Of a stretch of DNA of 64,000 nucleotides, positions 53,269-61,727 are shown piece after piece. The DNA is from Cecembia calidifontis (GTDB lineage Bacteria > Bacteroidota > Bacteroidia > Cytophagales > Cyclobacteriaceae). A program made the position numbers and the translations under genes. Location: assembly GCF_004216715.1 (NCBI RefSeq), contig NZ_SGXG01000001.1, forward strand, positions 4,200,501 to 4,264,500, read 5' to 3'. The notes beneath the pieces were generated by a model. It was not told where the DNA came from. It did not search any database and saw only the letters and a list, made by a program, of their open reading frames with translations. How positions within the stretch are numbered: position 1 is the stretch's first letter; the number at the start of each line of letters is the position of its first letter.

Positions 53269-54099
53269 TTATAGGACTCTTTTTAGACTTTTGGATAGAA
53301 CATGGGCATTCATCCACTCCTCAAAGCTGGCTTGGCTTCTTGAGATCTCATCCCATTGTTTATAAAAACTATTGTCTCTCTTGTAATAGCCCATGGCATA
53401 AGAAGGGTGGGCACCTTTAGGAGCAAGGGCAATGCCTGTGACCAGCCAGTGAGGGATGACAACACCCTGGTTTTGGGTATCCAATTCATCTACTACTTCT
53501 TCTACTGTCACAAGAACTTTTTTGGAAGCATAGACTACTTCTTTTTGAACACCGGTAATACCCCAGATTTTAACATTTCCTTTTTTGTCAGCCTGCTGGG
53601 CATGAATGATTCCAACATCAGGTTTTATTGACCTTATTGCAGCAAACTGTTCTCCTGTAAAAGGACAGGTTACCCACTTGATGTACTCAGTGTTTTCCTT
53701 GGCCAGATCTGTACCTGTATATCCCCTCAAAACTGCAAATGGTAATCCTGAAGCTCCTGCCTGATAAGCACAGGCCATGGCCGCGTGGCTATGTTCTTCA
53801 ATTTCCAGGGGGGTAGGAATGCCTTTTTCAACTGCCTCTCTCAAGCGGTGCAACGAACCTACTCCGGGATTTCCTCCCCAGGAAAAAATCACCTTCTTCA
53901 CCAGGCCCATACCTATCAACTGGTCATAAATTAAATCAGGTGTCATTCTGATCAGGGTAAGGTCTTTTTTACCCTGCCTGATGATTTCATGACCTGCTTC
54001 AAATGGGATTAAATGCGTAAAACCCTCCAGCGCAATCTGATCACCATCATTGACATGATTTTGTATCAAAACTGACAAGGGTTGAAATTTGTCAAGCAT
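53269..54099 (-). CDS. CoA-transferase subunit A (probable 3-oxoadipate CoA-transferase)
   Basis: A 276-residue alpha subunit of the CatI/glutaconate-type class. It has VNDGDQIALEGFTHLIPFEAGHEIIRQGKKDLTLIRMTPDLIYDQLIGMG, the glycine motif WGGNPGVGSLHRLREAVE and HAQQADKKGNVKIWG. Its partner subunit B starts 21 bases downstream. It functions in the last but one step of aromatic ring degradation to succinyl-CoA and acetyl-CoA, as judged by context. Confidence 0.86.
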   Translation of the reverse strand: MLDKFQPLSVLIQNHVNDGDQIALEGFTHLIPFEAGHEIIRQGKKDLTLIRMTPDLIYDQLIGMGLVKKVIFSWGGNPGVGSLHRLREAVEKGIPTPLEIEEHSHAAMACAYQAGASGLPFAVLRGYTGTDLAKENTEYIKWVTCPFTGEQFAAIRSIKPDVGIIHAQQADKKGNVKIWGITGVQKEVVYASKKVLVTVEEVVDELDTQNQGVVIPHWLVTGIALAPKGAHPSYAMGYYKRDNSFYKQWDEISRSQASFEEWMNAHVLSKSLKRVL

Positions 54100-54133
54100 A
54101 TATTTTTCAAGCTAAATCATTAAAGAAATACAA

Positions 54134-54162
54134 TAAAGAAGCCCCTTGATGAGGCTTCTTTA
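54134..54162 (-). terminator. Hairpin between the dioxygenase and CoA-transferase genes
   Basis: TAAAGAAGCC (54134-54143) and GGCTTCTTTA (54153-54162) form a perfect 10-bp stem with a 9-nt loop. In the minus direction only a short T-rich tract (TTTATTG) follows, so it may attenuate rather than end transcription, giving more dioxygenase than downstream enzymes. Confidence 0.5.
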
Positions 54163-54179
54163 AGGAAATACCACCCAGT

Positions 54180-55157
54180 TTATTTATTGAGGTATTTTGG
54201 AAGTTGGATCGGCTCCAAAGGCTCCACGATTTCTGATCTCCTAGATTCAAACATTGGAGGAAGCAGCAACTGATGTCCCAAAAGATCAGCAGGCTCATCA
54301 ATAGCAAATCCAATATCTGAAGTAGCGTACTCGAACAGCACACCGGAAGGAGTCCTGTTGTAGATGGAATGGAAGTAATTCCTGTCTTTCAATTCGGTCA
54401 CATCCGTATATCCAAATCCTTCAATATAAGCCTTCAACTCAAGGTTGTGTTCATCCTTTTCTGTCGCAAAGGCAATATGATGGGGAATCCCTACGCCAAA
54501 AGTCCAGGAACCCTGCTCCATATCAGGCACATGGTGCAGTTCAATGGTTTTCATGGCTCCTCCGTCCTTAATGTGGTAACGGTGGAAATCTCCATCCTGA
54601 CCTACTTTTTTGAAGTTAAGGGTTTTGGTCAGGTAAGCATCCATCTCAATGATATCCCTTGATCGGATAGTGGCTCCAAAAATCCCCCTGATGCCATTTT
54701 CTTTGGATATCTCATCAGTCTGCCAGGCATTTCTGTGGTCATTATCTTCCCCTACTACGGCCATACCGATCCCGGAACGATCCTCGAAAGTGATCATTTT
54801 TTGACCAAATCTTTCAATGATTCCAGAGTTCTCAACTCCATGGTTTTTGAGATGTTTTACCCAAAAGTCGAGGGAATCTGTTGGCACTGAAAAGGATGCA
54901 GTCTCAATTTGACCAGAGCCCTTTCTCCCATAAACTCCTGCCTTCTTAAAAGGAAAAGTGGTCCACACCGACCCTACTTCGGCATCTGCATTGGCATAAT
55001 AAAGATGATAAATACTTGCGGCTCCATCGAAAAGTACGGTTTGCTTGATCATCCGCATGCCCAGGACCTGGGTCACAAAATCAACGTCCTCTTGGGCAGA
55101 GCCCACACTCACAGTTAGGTGATGAATCCCTTTGATGTATTCAGCTGGATTAGTCAT
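54180..55157 (-). CDS. Ring-cleaving dioxygenase of the VOC superfamily (PcpA/LinE/MhqO-like hydroquinone 1,2-dioxygenase)
   Basis: A 325-residue extradiol dioxygenase with two-domain vicinal-oxygen-chelate fold. The Fe(II) ligands are likely His in GIHHLTVSV (residues 12-13), His in GVGIPHHIAFA (about 226) and Glu in GVLFEYAT (about 275). The family opens hydroquinone or chlorohydroquinone to hydroxymuconic semialdehyde or, for chlorinated substrates, to an acyl chloride giving maleylacetate. The maleylacetate reductase, CoA-transferase and thiolase genes downstream fit this product. The exact ring substrate is inferred. No second dehydrogenase gene for 4-hydroxymuconic semialdehyde is seen nearby. 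Confidence 0.87.
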   Translation of the reverse strand: MTNPAEYIKGIHHLTVSVGSAQEDVDFVTQVLGMRMIKQTVLFDGAASIYHLYYANADAEVGSVWTTFPFKKAGVYGRKGSGQIETASFSVPTDSLDFWVKHLKNHGVENSGIIERFGQKMITFEDRSGIGMAVVGEDNDHRNAWQTDEISKENGIRGIFGATIRSRDIIEMDAYLTKTLNFKKVGQDGDFHRYHIKDGGAMKTIELHHVPDMEQGSWTFGVGIPHHIAFATEKDEHNLELKAYIEGFGYTDVTELKDRNYFHSIYNRTPSGVLFEYATSDIGFAIDEPADLLGHQLLLPPMFESRRSEIVEPLEPIQLPKYLNK

Positions 55158-55275
55158 TTGGTTAATGGGTTTTAGTTAACATTCACTTGATTTCAACATA
55201 ACCCTTCTCCCAGATGTTTTCTTTTTAGCATTGATTAGATGCCATTCAGCTGATTTATTAAATTACTTTAAGCTT

Positions 55276-55860
55276 TTACGACTTGTTGGCCAACTTTCGG
55301 CGGATCATACTGAGAAACTCCGGGGTAATCCCCAGATAGGATGCGATGTATTTTTGGGCAATCAAGAGCTCCAGTCTTGGGTAATTTTTGATAAAGGTGA
55401 GATACTTTTCCTCCGCAGAATAAGAAATATTCCGGATAATCCGCTTTTGATGGCTGACTAGGGAATTTTGAAAGATGATCCTAAAGTACCTTTCAAAAGC
55501 AGGCTGATCTGCACACAAACCTTCAAACCCATTTTTATCCAATGTCCAAACTTCTGTATCAGACATGGCCTTGATGGTGTAATTGGAAGGTGTACCCTGC
55601 ATAAAACTCTGCAGATCACCTGTCCACCACTTATCAAGACCAAACTGTATTACATGGTTGAATTTTTTCCCGTCTGTATAATACGTCATCAGACAACCTT
55701 TCCTGATAAAAATAAAAGGCGATACCTGGGCATCTTTTTCAACTAAAACTTCATTCTTGTGGTATTTTACATGCTTCGCTTTACCAAAAAAATCTTTAAC
55801 CTCCTCTTTGGTAAAGGGAACATAAGTCCTAAAATTCTCGAGGATATCTTCATGTATCAT
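55276..55860 (-). CDS. Crp/Fnr family transcriptional regulator
   Basis: A 194-residue regulator. The N-terminal cyclic-nucleotide-binding-like cupin (about 1-115) has PFIFIRKGCLMTYYTDGKKFNHVIQFG; the C-terminal winged helix (about 140-190) ends in EKYLTFIKNYPRLELLIAQKYIASYLGITPEFLSMIRRKL. The fold lacks the cysteine cluster of Fnr. It lies upstream of the dioxygenase gene on the same strand and may regulate the aromatic operon; no operator was identified. Confidence 0.85.
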   Translation of the reverse strand: MIHEDILENFRTYVPFTKEEVKDFFGKAKHVKYHKNEVLVEKDAQVSPFIFIRKGCLMTYYTDGKKFNHVIQFGLDKWWTGDLQSFMQGTPSNYTIKAMSDTEVWTLDKNGFEGLCADQPAFERYFRIIFQNSLVSHQKRIIRNISYSAEEKYLTFIKNYPRLELLIAQKYIASYLGITPEFLSMIRRKLANKS

Positions 55861-55900
55861 CGCGGCAATTTATAACAATTACCAAAACTTCCCAATGGAT

Positions 55901-57292
55901 TTATACCTGCACCAATTTCCATCTTCCCCGACGGAAGACCAGTGTGCTGACTATGGCATGCACTGAGTGGCTGATAGCAATAGCAATGAATACACCTACC
56001 GCTCCCATCTCCCAATAATTGGCCAATAAGTAAGCCAAGGGTATCTGAAATCCCCACAAAACAGTCAAATTGATGATAGTTGGGGTCCGGGTATCGCCTG
56101 CCCCATTCAGTGATTGGCTCATGACCATACCATAGGCAAAGAAAACATAACCCAAACAAATAATAGTCAAGCCAAGCCTTCCAATTTCAATTACCCCCTG
56201 ATCTTCATTGAAGATCCCGATAAAAAATTCTGCTCCACCAATAAACACTAGGGAGCATAAACCCAAAAACACGGCAGTGATGTGCGCTGCCAACCAGGCA
56301 GAACGCTCTGCCCTACCCGGCTGAAGAGCCCCCAGATTCTGCCCGACTAAAGTTGCTGCCGCATTGGACAGACCCCAGCCAGGCAAAAGTGCAAAAATAA
56401 TCAGACGGACAGCAATGGTATATCCGGCCAAAGCCACTGAACCGGATTCCGAAATGATCCGCATCAAAAAAATCCAGGAAGCTGATTCAATCAAAAACTG
56501 TCCCATACCTCCCGAAGCTACTTTGAGAATCGTCCATACGGTACCCAATCTCATTTGCATATTGCTCAGGGTAAACTTGATCAAAGATTTGCCATTCAAC
56601 AGAATGTAAAACTGATACAAAACCCCAATACCCCTACCAGTAGTGGTCGCCCAGGCGGCTCCTTCCAAACCTAAAGAAGGAATGGGCCCCAAACCAAAAA
56701 TCAATAATGGGTCCAAAACCATATTGAAACCATTGGCAATCCAGAGTGCCCGCATGGCTACTGCTGCATTGCCGGCACCTCTGAAAATACCATTGATCAA
56801 AAACAGGAGCATCACACAGACATTGCCTCCAAAGATGATTTGGGTATATCGATAACCCGAATTAATCACTTCTTCTTCACCTCCCATCAAGGTCAATAAT
56901 TCCTTGGCATAGACCACTCCCAAAACTGCCACCGCAACTGCAAAAAAAGAACAGACCACAATAGCCTGAAAGGCTGCTGAAGAAGCTGCTTCGGATTGTT
57001 TTTCACCTATCCTTCTTGCCACGATGGCAGTAGCTGCCATACTTAAACCTATGGAAATTGAATAAATGATGGTGAGAACAGACTCAGTCAAGCCCACAGT
57101 AGCAACCGCATATACCCCCAATTTTCCAACAAAGAATATATCCACGACAGCAAACAGCGATTCCATCACCATTTCCAAAATCATGGGTATCGATAGGTAA
57201 AATATGGCTTTTTTGATACTGATACCGGTAAAATCAGCCTCTTCACCCCTGACAGCTTTTTTAAAATGTTTTATGAAGTTTCTGAATGTCAT
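55901..57292 (-). CDS. MATE family efflux transporter
   Basis: A 463-residue transporter with 12 predicted membrane helices and two related halves. N-terminal features are SIKKAIFYLSIPMILEMVMESLFAVVDIFFVGKLG and ATVGLTESV; the second half starts near GGMGQFLIESASWIFLMR and ends with a long basic tail (RGRWKLVQV). MATE proteins export cationic drugs or organic compounds using Na+ or H+. It faces the Crp/Fnr and dioxygenase genes on the same strand, so it might export aromatic compounds; this is only inference. Confidence 0.92.
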   Translation of the reverse strand: MTFRNFIKHFKKAVRGEEADFTGISIKKAIFYLSIPMILEMVMESLFAVVDIFFVGKLGVYAVATVGLTESVLTIIYSISIGLSMAATAIVARRIGEKQSEAASSAAFQAIVVCSFFAVAVAVLGVVYAKELLTLMGGEEEVINSGYRYTQIIFGGNVCVMLLFLINGIFRGAGNAAVAMRALWIANGFNMVLDPLLIFGLGPIPSLGLEGAAWATTTGRGIGVLYQFYILLNGKSLIKFTLSNMQMRLGTVWTILKVASGGMGQFLIESASWIFLMRIISESGSVALAGYTIAVRLIIFALLPGWGLSNAAATLVGQNLGALQPGRAERSAWLAAHITAVFLGLCSLVFIGGAEFFIGIFNEDQGVIEIGRLGLTIICLGYVFFAYGMVMSQSLNGAGDTRTPTIINLTVLWGFQIPLAYLLANYWEMGAVGVFIAIAISHSVHAIVSTLVFRRGRWKLVQV

Positions 57293-57587
57293 GACTTTCC
57301 ACCCTAAGTCAAAAATTGAAATAGCATTTTGAAATCCCTTCTAAATGGGTGAAAGATTTGCCGAAAAAACTCATACCCTTATTATTGGAACAAAATTGAC
57401 ACAAATATTCAAATGCCACAACATATATTTAAGTAATTCTTTACCCGCTATCTGAAAGACTATCAACACACTAGCCCTGGATTGAAGTTAAAAGTGCTTT
57501 TTTCAAAGGAAATTTGAAAACATTTTTAGTAGATTGGGATTTGAATTTGAAAAACAAGGTCCTAACCAATAATATTTACAACACCCT

Positions 57588-57920
57588 ATGAAAACTTATT
57601 ACGACCCGGAAGACTTGAAAAAATTCGGAAAGATTGGTGAATTTCAAAAATCCATGGCAGACAAATTCTTTGCTTATTATGGAGAAGTCTTCAAAGAAGG
57701 GGCCCTTACAGCCCGGGAAAAATCCCTGATCGCTTTGGCCGTGGCACATGCCATCCAATGCCCTTATTGCATTGATGCTTACACAGTGGACAGCATGGAA
57801 AAAGGTTGTGATGAAGAGCAGATGATGGAAGCTGTCCATGTAGCGGCCGCAATCCGGGGTGGCGCATCCCTGGTCCATAGTACCCAAATGATGAACAAGG
57901 TCAAAGAAATCTCCATATAA
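57588..57920 (+). CDS. Arsenosugar-biosynthesis-associated peroxidase-like protein (carboxymuconolactone decarboxylase family)
   Basis: A 110-residue AhpD/CMD-fold protein. The redox-active pair is in ALAVAHAIQCPYCIDAYT (C-x2-C plus His). It carries a GALTAREKSLIALAVAHA helix and the VAAAIRGGASLVH helix of the fold. This variant occurs next to arsS genes. It likely acts in thiol-linked handling of peroxide or arsenic intermediates. The last base of its TAA is the first base of the arsS ATG, so translation is coupled. Confidence 0.88.
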   Translation: MKTYYDPEDLKKFGKIGEFQKSMADKFFAYYGEVFKEGALTAREKSLIALAVAHAIQCPYCIDAYTVDSMEKGCDEEQMMEAVHVAAAIRGGASLVHSTQMMNKVKEISI

Positions 57921-58963
57921 TGAAGTCCCTTAAGGCACAAAACCATCCCTTATCCGACACACAATATGAATTGCAACTACTGGAATCTCAGGAGACGGGT
58001 ATTCCCTTCTCAGAGAAACTGGCAGAAAGCGGTTTGTATCCTTTAGTTCCCACCCAAATAGAAATCCTTCAGATCAATCTGGGGAAAATGTGCAATCAGG
58101 TCTGTAAACACTGTCATGTTGATGCGGGACCGGACAGGAAAGAGATCATGAACCAGGAAACCATGATGGAATGCCTGGAAGTTATTTCAAAACATGACAT
58201 CGGTACAATTGACCTTACAGGGGGTGCACCTGAAATGAATCCTCATTTCAGATGGTTTGTGGAAGAAATCCGCCGAATAAAACCTGATGCCAAGATAATC
58301 GTCCGCTGCAACCTGACCATTATTCTGGCAAATCCGAAATTCCATGATTTACCGGAGTTTTTCAAAAATCACCAAATCGAGGTAGTGTCTTCCCTGCCCT
58401 ATTTTACAGCTATAAAAACGGACTCCCAAAGAGGCGAGGGTGTTTTTGAAAAATCCATCAAAGCACTGCAAATGCTCAATGCAGCCGGTTACGGTCAGGA
58501 AAATTCTGGACTGATGCTGAATTTGGTTTACAATCCGGCTGGCGCATTCCTTCCCGGATCTCAGGAAGGTTTGGAGGCAGAGTTCAAAAGACGCTTGGGA
58601 AGTCAATACTCCATTTCTTTTAATTCCCTTTTTACCATAACCAACCTACCTATCAGCAGGTTCCTGGAATATCTTTTGAGAAGTGGTAACTATCAAAGCT
58701 ATATGGAAAAGCTTATAGAAGCTTATAACCCTATCGCCGCAGCAAATGTCATGTGCAGGAATACCATTTCGGTAGGCTGGGATGGATACCTTTATGACTG
58801 TGACTTCAACCAGATGCTGGAATTGAGGGTGTCCTGCACTACCAGCCAACACATCAAAGACTGGAGCCTTGAATCACTGAACAATAGAGAAATTGTCATC
58901 AACCAACATTGCTACGGCTGCACTGCAGGAGCCGGGTCAAGTTGCGGAGGTGCTACAGCCTGA
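57920..58963 (+). CDS. arsS: Arsenosugar biosynthesis radical SAM protein ArsS
   Basis: A 347-residue radical SAM enzyme. The iron-sulfur motif is MCNQVCKHCHVDAGP with Cys58, Cys62 and Cys65 (C-x3-C-x2-C). LTGGAPEMNPHFRW is the GGE-like motif. The C-terminal extension is the DUF3641 type, with extra cysteines in YDCDFNQMLEL and CYGCTAGAGSSCGGATA. Known members attach the 5'-deoxyadenosyl group of SAM to dimethylated arsenite on the way to arsenosugars. A methyltransferase arsM is expected elsewhere. It overlaps both neighbours in start/stop codons. Confidence 0.93.
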   Translation: MKSLKAQNHPLSDTQYELQLLESQETGIPFSEKLAESGLYPLVPTQIEILQINLGKMCNQVCKHCHVDAGPDRKEIMNQETMMECLEVISKHDIGTIDLTGGAPEMNPHFRWFVEEIRRIKPDAKIIVRCNLTIILANPKFHDLPEFFKNHQIEVVSSLPYFTAIKTDSQRGEGVFEKSIKALQMLNAAGYGQENSGLMLNLVYNPAGAFLPGSQEGLEAEFKRRLGSQYSISFNSLFTITNLPISRFLEYLLRSGNYQSYMEKLIEAYNPIAAANVMCRNTISVGWDGYLYDCDFNQMLELRVSCTTSQHIKDWSLESLNNREIVINQHCYGCTAGAGSSCGGATA

Positions 58964-59598
58964 TGAATAGCCAAAATATTGCCATTATTGTATTTCAGAA
59001 AAATTTGGTCTTGGGCAGGGTTAAAACCAGGATTGCGCAGCAATTGGGGAATGAAAAAGCCCTGGAAATTTATCGTGTACTGGTCCAGAAAACCCATGAA
59101 CAACTTGCACAATTGACTGATTGGGATGTATTCCTCTACTATTCTGACTTTCTTGAAGCGGTAGGCTGGAAACCAAAAGAAGGAAAAATATCCTACAGAT
59201 TGCAAAAGGGAGAGGACCTTGGAGCGAAAATGCGTGTGGCCTTTGATGAAGTATTTCTGGAAGGATACCAAAAAGTCTTAATCATAGGAACAGATTGTCC
59301 AGAAATCACAGCAAAAATCTTAAATGAAGCAGCTGCAGAACTGGAGCATCATGATGTGGTTTTTGGACCGGCAATGGATGGTGGCTATTATTTGTTGGGC
59401 ATGAAAAAAACACAAGATGGATTATTCCAAAATATTCCTTGGAGTACAGATTCCGTTTTGGAAATTTCCATCCAATACCTCAAGCAGAACCAAATAAGCT
59501 TTCAAACTATCCGGACCCTAACTGATATTGACACAGCTGAAGATTGGGAAAAATACAAGAAATCCACATTATTTTATGATGAGCGCAACTGCTGTTAA
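58963..59598 (+). CDS. Arsenosugar-associated glycosyltransferase (TIGR04282/DUF2064 family)
   Basis: A 211-residue GT-A-fold protein: IAIIVFQKNLVLGRVKTRIAQQLG (nucleotide-binding start with Arg/Lys pair), QKGEDLGAKMRVAF, VLIIGTDCPEIT and the block FGPAMDGGYYLLGM, all typical of the DUF2064 glycosyltransferase-like family found in arsS operons. Its ATG 58963 shares the arsS TGA (ATGA). The frame extends further upstream but overlaps arsS too much. The precise sugar donor is unknown. Confidence 0.9.
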   Translation: MNSQNIAIIVFQKNLVLGRVKTRIAQQLGNEKALEIYRVLVQKTHEQLAQLTDWDVFLYYSDFLEAVGWKPKEGKISYRLQKGEDLGAKMRVAFDEVFLEGYQKVLIIGTDCPEITAKILNEAAAELEHHDVVFGPAMDGGYYLLGMKKTQDGLFQNIPWSTDSVLEISIQYLKQNQISFQTIRTLTDIDTAEDWEKYKKSTLFYDERNCC

Positions 59599-59743
59599 AT
59601 TGAAATTCAATGCCTGTTTTATTTTAGAGCCAAATGAAACCCTTATTTTTTTAAGAAATTTTCACAGGACCAATGCAACGCTTTGGACTTTTTTGCCGTC
59701 AACAATTTGAAAGCGTTTATCAAACTTTTATTGGCCAAGAATT

Positions 59744-59983
59744 ATGAAAAATTTCGAGAAAAAGAAAAAAGCCATTGAAGTATTCCAAACCTATGGCATT
59801 GCTCTGACAGGAAAGAAGAAAACAGCAGATTTTTTCCAAGAACTGAAAATGGACAAGGTTTTTGTGGATGGTTTGATTTATGAATTGGAACTCAAGCTTC
59901 AAAAGGAAATCGAGATAGAAAAAATCACAGCGCTCAGAAATCCTTCGATGGTTTTGGAAGAACTGTTGACATCAGTTGACTGA
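59744..59983 (+). CDS. Small acyl-carrier-like protein without the carrier serine
   Basis: A 79-residue protein. It is basic at the N-terminus, then KTADFFQELKMDKVFVDGLIYELELKLQKEIEIEKITALRNPSMVLEELL. The second half has the spacing of an acyl carrier protein helix II-III (ELKMDKVFVDGLIYELE versus the usual DLGxDSLxxVELVMxLE), but the DSL serine that carries phosphopantetheine is absent. I regard it as an ACP-like fold of unknown role; it could also be an unrelated helical protein. It lies 145 bp after the arsenosugar operon on the same strand, without an obvious promoter of its own. Confidence 0.55.
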   Translation: MKNFEKKKKAIEVFQTYGIALTGKKKTADFFQELKMDKVFVDGLIYELELKLQKEIEIEKITALRNPSMVLEELLTSVD

Positions 59984-60109
59984 TTGATTATCAAACAGAT
60001 ATTAATCTGCTTTATTTCTTCTCATCTGGAGTGAAATTAACAGGTAGAATTTTAATGAAGCATTTTTTTGGAATTATTAGCTGATGCGTATTAATTTCGG
60101 ACTCCGATT

Positions 60110-60183
60110 CGGGGTGTGGCGCAGCCCGGTAGCGTACTTGCATGGGGTGCAAGTGGTCGCAGGTTCAAATCCTGTCACCCCGA
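60110..60183 (+). tRNA. tRNA-Pro (anticodon GGG)
   Basis: The acceptor CGGGGTG pairs with CACCCCG. The anticodon arm CTTGC-ATGGGGT-GCAAG gives anticodon GGG, and the T arm is GCAGG-TTCAAAT-CCTGT. CCA is not encoded. A possible promoter (TTG 60068-60070, 21-bp gap, TAATTTCG) precedes it. A terminator and an integrase gene follow. Confidence 0.95.
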
Positions 60184-60205
60184 CAACAAAGGTTCATCAG
60201 AACCC

Positions 60206-60242
60206 AAAAGCCTGCAAATCTTACGATTTGCGGGCTTTTTTA
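60206..60242 (+). terminator. Terminator after tRNA-Pro
   Basis: AAAAGCCTGCAAATC and GATTTGCGGGCTTTT pair with one wobble around TTAC and end in a T run. Confidence 0.9.
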
Positions 60243-60295
60243 TTTTTTACGTATCAGTTCGATTTAGACAATTTCAGCAAAAATGAGACCTATCC

Positions 60296-60423
60296 GGTGA
60301 ACCAAATGAATGGTTTATTTTAGTTCACCAGATTGATACAAATAGCTGTAAAACAGATAGTTGCATCGCATAATTTGAACTGTTTTAGGTCTGTTTGAGT
60401 GACCTTGTGGAAGCAGTTCACCA
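60296..60423. repeat. Three GTTCACC motifs upstream of the integrase gene
   Basis: GGTGAAC (60296-60302) forms an inverted repeat with GTTCACC (60323-60329). The same word recurs as AGTTCACCA at 60322-60330 and 60415-60423. The remainder of the 284-bp gap between tRNA-Pro and the integrase is noncoding. They may be integrase arm sites or operator sites. Confidence 0.4.
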
Positions 60424-60467
60424 CGAGAGGAATCATTTTAACACAAACACTCAAAAGCTGAATTGTC

Positions 60468-61715
60468 ATGAGAACTACAAACACCTTCGGAGTTCAGTTC
60501 ATCACAAGAACGAACAAGGCCAAAGATGGCCTACTCCCAATCTATGCCAGGGTCACCGTTGATGGCCGCAGGGTAGAAATATCATTGAAGCGTTGGATCA
60601 AACCATGCGACTGGAACAGCTCAAAAGGCATGGCCAAGGGCAGCCGGGAAGAAATCAAATCGCTCAATCACTACCTGGATGAAGTCCGGGCAAGGATTAT
60701 GGAGTGCTACCAGGAGATGCAGGTCCAAAAAAGACTGATCACTGCTGATGCCATCAAGAGTATGTTCCTGGGTACAGACCAAAAGGACTTCACCTTATGC
60801 AAGCTGGTGGATTATCACAACCAGACAATGCGGGATACACTGGCTTGGGGCACGATGAAAAACTACTTCACCACTCAGAAGTATATCCATCGATTTTTGA
60901 AAGAGCGCTTTGGTACTACCGACATGTTCCTTTCGGAACTGTCTTATAAATTCATCACCGATTTTGAATTCTACCTCCGAAACTATAAACCCAAAGACCA
61001 CCAGAAGCCGCTTGGCAACAATGGAGTGATGAAGCATCTGGAGAGGTTCCGGAAGATGGTGACAATGGCCGTGAAAATGGAATGGGTAAGCAGGGATCCA
61101 TTTGACAAGTACCAGCTCAAATTCCATCGGGTGGATCGGGATTTCCTCAATGATGAAGAGCTGGAGGCCGTAGAGAACAAGGACTTCAAAATTGTCCGCC
61201 TGCAGTGGGTAAGAGATTTGTTTGTGTTCAGTTGCTATACCGGACTGGCCTACATCGATGCTATGAACCTTACCCCATCCAATATTACCATTGGCATTGA
61301 TGGGGAATACTGGTTATCTACCTGCCGCCAGAAGACCGACCAGCCGGTAAGGGTTCCTATCCTTCCCAAAGCCTGGGAAATAATAGAGAAATACAAGACC
61401 CATCCAAGGGCACTGCAGAAAGGATCGGTATTTCCAATGATTTCTAACCAAAAGCTGAACTCCTACTTGAAAGAAATTGCCGACCTCTGCGGAATTGAAA
61501 AGAACCTCACCTTTCACCTGGCCAGACATACATTTGCTACCACTGTTACCCTTTGCAATGGTGTGCCTTTGGAAACTGTGAGCAAGATGCTTGGTCATTC
61601 AAAAATCACCACTACTCAGGTTTATGCAAAGGTGGTGGAGAAGAAAGTGAGTGAAGACATGCAGGCTCTCCGTGAAAGGCTGGCAGCACCAAAATTGATG
61701 AAGAGGGCGAAATAG
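60468..61715 (+). CDS. Tyrosine site-specific integrase (CTnDOT IntDOT-like)
   Basis: A 415-residue tyrosine recombinase of the Bacteroidota conjugative-transposon type. It has an Arm-binding N-terminal domain (about 1-95), SAM-like core-binding domain (about 100-200) and a catalytic domain (about 215-400). His350 and Arg353 lie in HLARHTF, His377 in LGHSKI, and nucleophile Tyr386 in QVYAKV. The first catalytic arginine is replaced by Ala261 in CYTGLAYID, the same position where IntDOT has serine; such enzymes still recombine. It lies directly behind tRNA-Pro, which suggests an island or conjugative element integrated nearby. The last 381 bases occur again at 63620-64000. Confidence 0.92.
   Translation: MRTTNTFGVQFITRTNKAKDGLLPIYARVTVDGRRVEISLKRWIKPCDWNSSKGMAKGSREEIKSLNHYLDEVRARIMECYQEMQVQKRLITADAIKSMFLGTDQKDFTLCKLVDYHNQTMRDTLAWGTMKNYFTTQKYIHRFLKERFGTTDMFLSELSYKFITDFEFYLRNYKPKDHQKPLGNNGVMKHLERFRKMVTMAVKMEWVSRDPFDKYQLKFHRVDRDFLNDEELEAVENKDFKIVRLQWVRDLFVFSCYTGLAYIDAMNLTPSNITIGIDGEYWLSTCRQKTDQPVRVPILPKAWEIIEKYKTHPRALQKGSVFPMISNQKLNSYLKEIADLCGIEKNLTFHLARHTFATTVTLCNGVPLETVSKMLGHSKITTTQVYAKVVEKKVSEDMQALRERLAAPKLMKRAK
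61333..61713 (+). repeat. First copy of the 381-bp direct repeat (second at 63620-64000)
   Basis: Base-by-base comparison shows no difference between the copies over 381 bp, with offset 2,287. The match probably continues past the window end to about 64251, covering the arsR promoter and first 57 codons. Confidence 0.95.
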
Positions 61716-61727
61716 CCCTTTTCTGTA

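Noticed and set aside
60110..60183. tRNA-Pro 3' end as a duplicated attachment site
   Set aside because: No second copy of the tRNA end is present in the window, so an att pair cannot be shown.
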